DNA of 64,000 bases, taken from positions 62,001-126,000 of the forward strand of contig RCTD01000023.1 of NCBI GenBank assembly GCA_014898415.1, given 5' to 3'. The notes under the pieces are model-generated. The model was not told where the DNA came from and made no database searches. It worked only from the letters and a program-made list of their open reading frames with translations. The position numbers were made by a program, and so were the translations under genes. Of this stretch, positions 57,222 through 64,000 are shown piece after piece (position 1 is the stretch's first letter; each line of letters begins with the position of its first letter). This DNA is from Stromatinia cepivora. Lineage: Eukaryota > Ascomycota > Leotiomycetes > Helotiales > Sclerotiniaceae.

Positions 57222-58636
57222 ATGGCACCGGCTCCAATGGCGCCTGCCCCAGAACCGGCTCAGGCTAACCCCACGGGTCCTCATCCATCATTCATTCAAG
57301 TCGCCAAGCCGTATATGTTTCAGCAACATATCAATTCAAAACTTATGATCATTGGCACAAATCCTACGCGTGAAGACCAGTTCAGATTACAAGGGGTGAC
57401 GTGGATTAATGATGTTAGAATTGCTTTACAGCTGTCAGTATCACTCCCATGTTTGCGAATACAGAAAACTAACTTCTATAAGACCTGTCCGGACCTTTTG
57501 CACGGCTGCCACGTACTTTCATCGATTTCGACTTGTTCATAAAGACACTGAATATCAATATCAAGATGCAGCCGCCGCTGCACTCTTAACGGCTTGCAAG
57601 ATTGAAGATACTCTTAAAAAATCTAAGGATATTATTTGCGCGGCACATAATTTGAAGCATTCAGCTGCAGAGCATTTGAGTTCTGATGATACTGTATGTA
57701 TTACCACATACATCATGGCCGTAGATGGTTAGCTAATCTAAGTAGATTTTTGAGGGTCCTTCTAAGGTCGTCATTGGCCTTGAACGTCTTATGCTCGAGG
57801 CATCTAGCTTTGACTTCCGTGTTCGTTACCCACAGAAACATCTTATTAAGCTTGTCAAAAATGGTGGAATTCAAAGAGATGTTGCAGAGGTTGCCTATCA
57901 AGTCATGCTGGATCTCTATCGAACATTTGCACCCCTCAAGCAAACTTGCTCTACCATGTCCTATGCTTGTGTAGAATTGGCGACATTAATTTGTGAGAAG
58001 CAAAAGGGTTGGAAAGGCCCAAGCTATAAAAAATGGTGGACTACTCGATCAGAAATTATGGAGACGATGCTGGATCTATTGGATCTCTATACACATTATC
58101 AGAAGCAGTCCATCGTTGGTCCTTTACACAATATTGAGAAGTTTATCAGCATTCGTATCACGATTAATCAAGAACTGGAAGGGAAGAAGTTACCGCGCCA
58201 CACCGAATACTACGAAGCGCCACGAAATAATGGAATGCGACATGCTCCTAATACCCCTGTTACACCAGCCAGCCCGGCGGATTTGCGATTTAATGGTCAT
58301 GTTGCATCGCCAGCAAACTTGAGCCCCAAATCGATAAGCTCGGGTGGGAAACAACTCACAGGTGTTCGTGGTCAAAATGGCACAGTGCGCTTTATGTTGG
58401 ATGTGGCCACAGCGAAGAATGAGAGAGACACGGTTAATGAATACTTCCAAGATGAATATGAAAGTTATGAAATTGAAGTTGAAGAGACGGTACCTGTTGA
58501 GCCAATACCAACCCATCAAACTCCAAGAGAGCCACATCATGGACGACATCATGGACATGGACATGGACATGGCCATGGTCACGGACACGGTCATGGTCGA
58601 GATTATCGTCATTTTAACAAACGAATGCGAAGATGA
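57222..58636 (+). CDS. CTK2: CTD kinase subunit beta (cyclin Ctk2)
   Basis: Exons 57222-57433, 57483-57693 and 57746-58636 give 437 aa. Intron 1 uses donor GTCAGT and branch AACTAAC. Intron 2 is GTATGT...AGTAG. The cyclin box has the cyclin C/K-type wording: FQQHINSKLMIIGTNPTRED, TFCTAATYFHRFRLVHKD, DAAAAALLTACKIEDTLKK and KVVIGLERLMLEASSFDFRV. Ctk2 partners the kinase Ctk1 and Ctk3 in CTDK-I, which phosphorylates Ser2 of the RNA polymerase II CTD during elongation. The C-terminus ends in a His-Gly repeat (HGHGHGHG...) and a basic tail, coded by a near-perfect GGACAT repeat at 58546-58600. The alternative start 57138 is in frame. Cyclin L is the less likely alternative. Confidence 0.86.
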
Positions 58637-59772
58637 ATATTGTGGGTAAGCTCATTAACAAGAGAACATAATATGGCGTTGGGTTAAGGGGGTAGGATCT
58701 ATAAGATAAATGCATACTAGGAGTCTAACGATGATTCATGGGAGGTTTTGGAGTTTTCAGGAGTGAATAGGAAGATACCACCTTATTTGTAAATAGTTGG
58801 AAGAGGTAGACGTGTATCTTAATGGATACATGAAAATCAATGAACGCAGAGATTCAATCATAACTTGAATAAAATGTCTAATGGTGAATAATCTTTCCGT
58901 CTAGAGCACATAGATACATACGTAGGTTATACATATGATGAAATTGGAGTTGAAGATGGAAGACATCTTGAATATTCTACAGCCCGATAGTCACTTTGAT
59001 TTATCCTATCATTGTTTAGCTCGATCGTCTTAAGGTTCCGGGCCCTGTTTTAAGTGAAGGGGTTACGGGATATTAGTAGCATGTGAAGATAGTACGTCAA
59101 GCCAAAGTGCTACAGTAACTAAGCCAGAGATGGCTTAGCAAGTTATGACGCTCTCTTGACAAGTTCTAAAGGTAAATGGAACCAAGGAAACTGGAAATTG
59201 GAAATATGGGAACTTGAAATAAGTCGTCAGCTTGGATGAATGAATGAATGAATGAATCAATATAAATGTATGAATATAAATATAAATCGTAAGAATTGTA
59301 TTAAGTATTAAGTATTAAGTATTAAGAATTGATTCAAGATTCTTTTTTTTATTTGAATACTTTTGATATCTACATATATCCCTTTCAATATTATATTTCT
59401 GAATAATCATAAAATCAATCAATTAGTTTTCCCTTTCCCTCTTCCTTAAGAAGGAAATCATCTCATCTTCTACCATACCAGCCCAAGCTAAAAAGAAATC
59501 GCTTGAGTGACGCAGTACAGGGATTTCAACTAGAACTCTAATCCAGCCATCTCTTCCACCAACTTCTTCCCATTCACCAACCAAACACCTGTTGACACAA
59601 CTACTTTAAACTACAAATATTTCCTCACAAGATCAACAATTACACAATACAACTTACATTACACAACAACACAACAACCCAACAACCCGATAAACTACAA
59701 AACATTTGCGATACAATAACAAAGGAATATACTTGAATCGATCAAGGAGAAAGATCATATTACAACTTCACA
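58637..59772. other. Intergenic region
   Basis: Holds ATGA tandem copies at about 59236-59255, TAAATA and AAGTATT simple repeats at 59270-59330, and a CT/CA-rich 5' UTR-like stretch before the next ATG. No gene recognised. Confidence 0.45.
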
Positions 59773-60914
59773 ATGGCTCCCCCACCTTCCCCTGCTCTCC
59801 CACTTCAGCAAAGGCTTATACAACTCGCGCAGACATTACAGTGTAAGTTAATGCTTCCTTCGATACATGCATGAGAATATTTACTGATTATGGTGTTGCT
59901 ATAGTCGCTTGGTTCGTAGGGTATGTTGTACTCTCTATTGTTTCCCCCCCCCCCCCCCCCCGGCGTCAAAGAGAGCTCTTGGGAGCTTTGGATAATAAAT
60001 ATGTGGTCTCTTCGCAGCTTTCCAATAGCTTCAACAAAGCTTTAGCATTTTACTTACTCAACTTTATGGCATACGATTTTGTGGTATATACTGACTTTGA
60101 ATGGCAGACATCTTTCACTCTTATTCTGTATTTTCAGATATGGCCTTTCATACATAACTTTCAACTATTACTCGAGATGGGCTGCGTTTTCCTATCGCAC
60201 CGCCTTTATTTCTGCCGCCGTTACCTACGGGATCGTGGTTTATAAGGCATTCCGTGCTCGCGCCAGAGCTGGAAGAGGAAATCAAGCTGGTTTGATCTCA
60301 TATATCGCCGATGAAAATGTTCAATACTTGGGTACGTGGTTTCTCTACTGGCTTGGTGATTTAGAGGCTAACAAATAATAGGTATGGCGATCGTATGGCT
60401 TTTCTCCAAACAATACCCAATTGCCATGCTTCCATTCGGTGTCTACTCTGTTTTCCACGTCGCAACTTATACCCGCACCAATCTCATCCCAACTCTTCAA
60501 CCAGCTCCACAAAGTACCGACCCTAAGGCTACTCCAAAGCCAAACACTATGGCCGATACCATTGGAAAATTTGTCAAGGAATACTATGATACCTCTATGG
60601 GACTTGTTGCTCTTCTTGAGATTATCCTCTGGGCTCGCATCTTCCTCTCCGCTATTGCATTCCAATCGGGTTCCTGGATTTTGATTTTCATCTACACTGC
60701 ATTCCTCCGCTCAAGATTTGCTCAATCCACATTTGTTCAAGCACAATTCAGACAGTTGGAAGCAAGAATCGATAGCCTTGTTGGAGCTCAATCTACTCCA
60801 CCAGCAGCAAGACAAGTTTGGGAAGGTCTTAAGGGTGGTGTTAGAACTTTCCACGATACTACCGATATTGGAAAGTACGTTGGTGGTGCCCCAGCTCAAA
60901 AGAAGACTTCATAA
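59773..60914 (+). CDS. POM33: Pom33/TMEM33-family nuclear pore and ER membrane protein
   Basis: Exons 59773-59842, 59905-59920 (16 bp), 60108-60331 and 60382-60914 give 280 aa. Acceptor TGGCAG at 60107 yields FAWFVG-HLSLLFCIFRYGLS, the start of the conserved TMEM33 block. Hydrophobic segments follow at HLSLLFCIF, RTAFISAAVTYGIVVY, GMAIVWLFSKQYPIAML and SMGLVALLEIILW through SAIAFQSGSWILIFIYTAF. The C-terminus is amphipathic and contains FRQLEARIDSLVG. Pom33/Tts1 proteins shape the ER and nuclear envelope and aid nuclear pore assembly. Orthology is inferred from layout and wording. The 187-bp second intron carries an 18-base poly-C run (59944-59961), unusual within an intron. The micro-exon is supported by both junctions keeping frame. 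Confidence 0.86.
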
Positions 60915-62607
60915 ACGATAACTACGCCGATTCAAAGACAAGAACAGATTACCAGTCAACAGATCTCTGGAAGTGTTGGTGAAGCACGAAGGAAGGATAT
61001 TTGAACTGGACAGGAAAATACAGATATGAATGCTCAAAAGCGAGTGTTATTAGCGAGTCAGTGATGAATGGAATAGGTCTGAGGACTACATATATCCGGG
61101 TGGTTATACATCGTGATTAGTCGGGGGTTTTGGTTCCCAATGGTAGGAAAAGCGTGGGAAATTGAAGAGTGGACAGTAAGGATAGGTGTATTCGTACTCG
61201 GTATCCAGGCTGTTTTCTCTTCTCTTTTTATTTTCACTACAACAGCGGAGTTATTTGTGCGCTTGTTTTAACGTTGCCTGTTTCCAAAGTCTAATAATAA
61301 GGATTTCATGAATTTTGATTGATTAGTAGTGGTATGCGTAGTGTTATGCGTGAGCCAATGTTCTTGTGAGTGCGGGATGATCATGAATTTGTACGGTGGA
61401 AGACAGCTAGTAGCTAGTGCCTAATCTGACCAAATAAAACTTTGAACAGTTTATTTATGAAGAAACTCTAATTGTGAATCAGGACCGGCTGCAACAGAAG
61501 TCCGCAACAGCCGTTTTCATATCTCTAGGCATCGTACCGGGTGTGACATAAAAAGAGAGTAGAAAGTGTAGAAGCGGAAGTATATGAAGGGTGTTTGGTA
61601 ATGGATAAAAATATTAAGAATGAATGGACAATTGGTAGTATGGTATTATGATAAAAACTTAATATTGAGCCCCCACTACCGGTGTGGGAAGGGAAGGGAA
61701 GGGGAGGGGGGGTATCTAATCCATTAATAGATAGATAGATAGATCGATAGATTATGGTTGTGGTTGTGGTTGTGGGGGGTTTTGTATGGACTTTTTTTAT
61801 ATGGATTTTTTTTATATGGATTGTGTGGATGGATTGTGTGGATGGATCGTGTGGATGGATTGTGTGGATGGATTGTGAGGAGATTGGGTATTTGAATTTG
61901 AATTTGAATTTGAATTTGAATTTGAATTTGAATTTGAATTTGAATTTGAATTTGAATTTGAATTTGAATTTGAATTTGAATTTGAATTTGAATTTGAATT
62001 TGAATTTGAATTTGTTGGATGGGTAGTTTGGATAGTGTGAAAGAGGTAGGTCGAGATGCGTGCGTCCCGATAATACGTTGCAAAGGGGAATGGGGATTGG
62101 AATTGATCAGATTATATTGTAAAGGTTTCAAATAGTAGAATTAATAAGTTTAAATAATGGTTTGGATTATATATAAATAATATACAAAAAGATTAATGGA
62201 AAAATGATTGAATTCTTTCAAAAAAAGGGAATAGAGCTTTTCCTTATATCTAATTATAAAGAGTCATATGATTATATGATTATAAACTAGCTATGTATTA
62301 GGCCTTGATATCCCAACTCTCTCACAATAGTTATTGCGGATAGTATTTTGGTATGGTTGGTTGATGGTTGATGAAGAGTGAAGAGTGAACTGTTCGTTGA
62401 TGAAACTGGGATATTGGGTTTAACGATGCAGCTTTCCGTTCCTTTTCAAACGTGGCTTATGTATATGTGAGGAGACTTGGAGATTATTCTGGGTTCATGA
62501 TCATTGTCCGCATAAAAGGAGATGTAATTTGGAATATAATTTGAAATAGTGTTCTATGATTTCGAGTTTCTATAGGTTTTAGGTTTAAGATTTTGTAGTT
62601 GGTGGTT
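60915..62607. other. Gene-free, repeat-rich region
   Basis: Contains poly-purine G/A tracts near 61685-61710, GATA repeats at 61727-61750, GTTGTG repeats at 61756-61775, GGATTGTGTGGAT copies at 61815-61880 and the hexamer array at 61891-62014. Open frames across these are repeat translations, not genes. Confidence 0.6.
61891..62014 (+). repeat. Hexanucleotide microsatellite (TTTGAA)n
   Basis: About 20.7 uninterrupted copies in 124 bp. It is open in both directions as (NL)n or (IQ)n, which explains apparent reading frames. Confidence 0.97.
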
Positions 62608-62611
62608 AATA

Positions 62612-63502
62612 GGCTACGCAACGGGTACCCGCGGGGCGGATAATGGCCTTGACAGATAATCTGTGGATACCCATTGGACGAAGCGGATAATTCAAAATCT
62701 GGATGAGTAATCCACAAATTATCTATAGATAATCTACAGATTACCTATATATCTATAGATTATCCATTTACCTGTAAATAGATGGATAATTTATAAATAT
62801 ATAAATAATCTATAGATGTTTAATAGAATCCAATAAAATAAAAATCAAAATAAAAGAAAACGATCTCCAATTCCAATTAATTCACCATTATTAGCACCAT
62901 CTCATTGTCGATCTCAATTATCATTTCAATCATCATCTTATCATTGTAATTCTGAATCATATTTACAACCTACTACTATATCACAATTGAGAGAAGCATC
63001 GATTATCTATGAAACCCCTCTTTCCCTTTAAATTAGTAATAATATAAAGGTTATAAAAAATAAAGAATATCAATTACTACCCTTTATTCGATTATATAAA
63101 AGAATACAACAAAACCAGTATAGAAACTTTAGAAATAATTAAAGAAGAGAATAAAGAATAATCAAAATTTATCAAAATAAATATAAATATTATATATAAA
63201 TAATTAATATATTATATAAATATCATAATTTTATACTAATCTTTATATTAATTATAAAATATCATAAAAGAATTACAAATAATCTATAAATAATATACAA
63301 ATAACCTATATATCTATAAATTATCCATTTATCTATAAATAAATAAATTATCTACAAATAATCTATGGATTATCTATATAAAGCGGGTAATTTTGAAGCT
63401 TTAATGAATAATCCATAAGGCAGGTAAGATCTTTGATAGATAACCTATAGAACAGATTATCCGCGGATTACCCATAGGTACAGATAATTTTTGCGCAGCC
63501 TA
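62612..63502. mobile_element. AT-rich MITE-like element with terminal inverted repeat-like ends
   Basis: Left end GGCTACGCAACGGGTACC and right end ...TGCGCAGCC mirror each other, with TA on both outer sides. Longer imperfect inverted similarity extends inward (GCGGATAAT...TCAAAAT, and repeated GATAATCTATAGAT / CTATATATCTATA blocks near 62700-62800 and 63270-63370). No transposase frame is present. The core is extremely AT-rich, which suggests heavy mutation or RIP. The family is unknown. Confidence 0.6.
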
Positions 63503-64000
63503 ATGGTTAGTTGATAATTGAACTCAATTTCATAATTTCATAAGCTAGAACTAATGGAATTACTATTTCTTCTGCTCTACCATCTTGCACTATACATATG
63601 CACAATATATCTCTCCAACACAAGCGCTGTTGGCGTTGCGGGATCTATATCTCAGGAGTCAGCTGGGCTAGTAGGAAATATATACAATGATCGATAATAT
63701 GGAGAGAGACGCATGTGGGTTTGAGGATGACTGGTGGTTAATGGGGATTATTTTTTTGATGCGGTGGAGGTAAAGGTAGAGGTTCTGTTTATTTATTTAT
63801 TTGTTTGTTTGTTTAGCGTGGTGTGGGATATGGATGGATGGATGGATGGGTTAGAGGTTGAAGGTTGTTGGGATTGAGATTGGGGGTGTTGGTGTGGTAT
63901 TTTTGTTACCTGCCAGGTAGGTTTTTGAAACACGGGGAATCTGATAGCGAAACGGTGATGGGTGCGGGTAATCGAGTAGATATACTAGATCTAGCCTCTA
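63503..64000. other. Terminal intergenic sequence
   Basis: Simple repeats TTTA and TTTG at 63788-63818 and ATGG at 63828-63850. No gene recognised before the window ends. Confidence 0.5.

Noticed and set aside
61724..62131. (IQ)n and (NL)n reading frames
   Set aside because: Both derive from the TTTGAA array, which is open in several frames.
1..64000. CRISPR arrays, operons or prokaryotic islands
   Set aside because: The direct repeats seen are microsatellites or transposon debris without spacers, and the genes have spliceosomal introns. Nothing prokaryotic is present.

Overview
This is a nuclear segment from a filamentous ascomycete. Genes carry short spliceosomal introns (about 47-190 bp, GTRNGT donors, CTAAC/CTGAC-like branch sites), intergenic DNA is AT-rich, and the gene families (fungal rhodopsin-like receptor, CBM1, HET, alpha/beta-hydrolase-NACHT-ankyrin) are typical of Pezizomycotina. 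The protein wording suggests Leotiomycetes, possibly Sclerotiniaceae; that is an impression, not a test.

Layout. 0-5 kb (+): C-terminal part of a RING-finger protein and a DEAH-type RNA helicase (Dhr2/DHX33-like). 5.7-15.3 kb: a conflict-type block with a very large minus-strand alpha/beta-hydrolase - NACHT - ankyrin - ZZ-finger gene broken by several stops and frameshifts, a minus-strand subtilisin-like protease with an intact triad, and a small unrecognised plus-strand gene overlapping the protease 5' end. 15.6-20.9 kb (-): APC2 and a vezatin/Inp2-like two-TM protein. 23.5-25.1 kb (+): a seven-TM rhodopsin-like protein. 25.6-26.4 kb (-): an AlaX-type tRNA editing protein. 28.8-31.7 kb (+): a conserved unknown protein and EMC6. 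35.2-36.9 kb (+): a flavin monooxygenase. 39.3 kb (-): a tRNA-His gene with an intron. 40.3-41.1 kb (-): a secreted Ser/Thr-rich protein with a C-terminal CBM1. 44.6-47.5 kb (+): relics of a HET-domain gene and a cytochrome P450. 48.1-51.5 kb (-): a small conserved protein and an FHA-domain protein. 53.5-60.9 kb: ribosomal-L1-domain protein (+, probable C-terminal frameshift), palmitoyl-protein thioesterase (-), Ctk2 cyclin (+) and Pom33/TMEM33 (+). 61-64 kb: repeats only, including a roughly 890-bp AT-rich element with TIR-like ends.

The housekeeping genes act in separate processes: rRNA maturation, mitosis, ER membrane insertion, Pol II CTD phosphorylation, depalmitoylation, tRNA proofreading and nuclear-pore/ER shaping. 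They do not form a pathway. The notable part is accessory: three decayed genes (NACHT-ankyrin, HET, P450) whose inferred stop codons are all explicable by C-to-T or G-to-A transitions, beside an intact-looking subtilase with an undescribed N-terminal domain. Exon borders were worked out by hand from splice motifs and frame continuity. No database search was possible.
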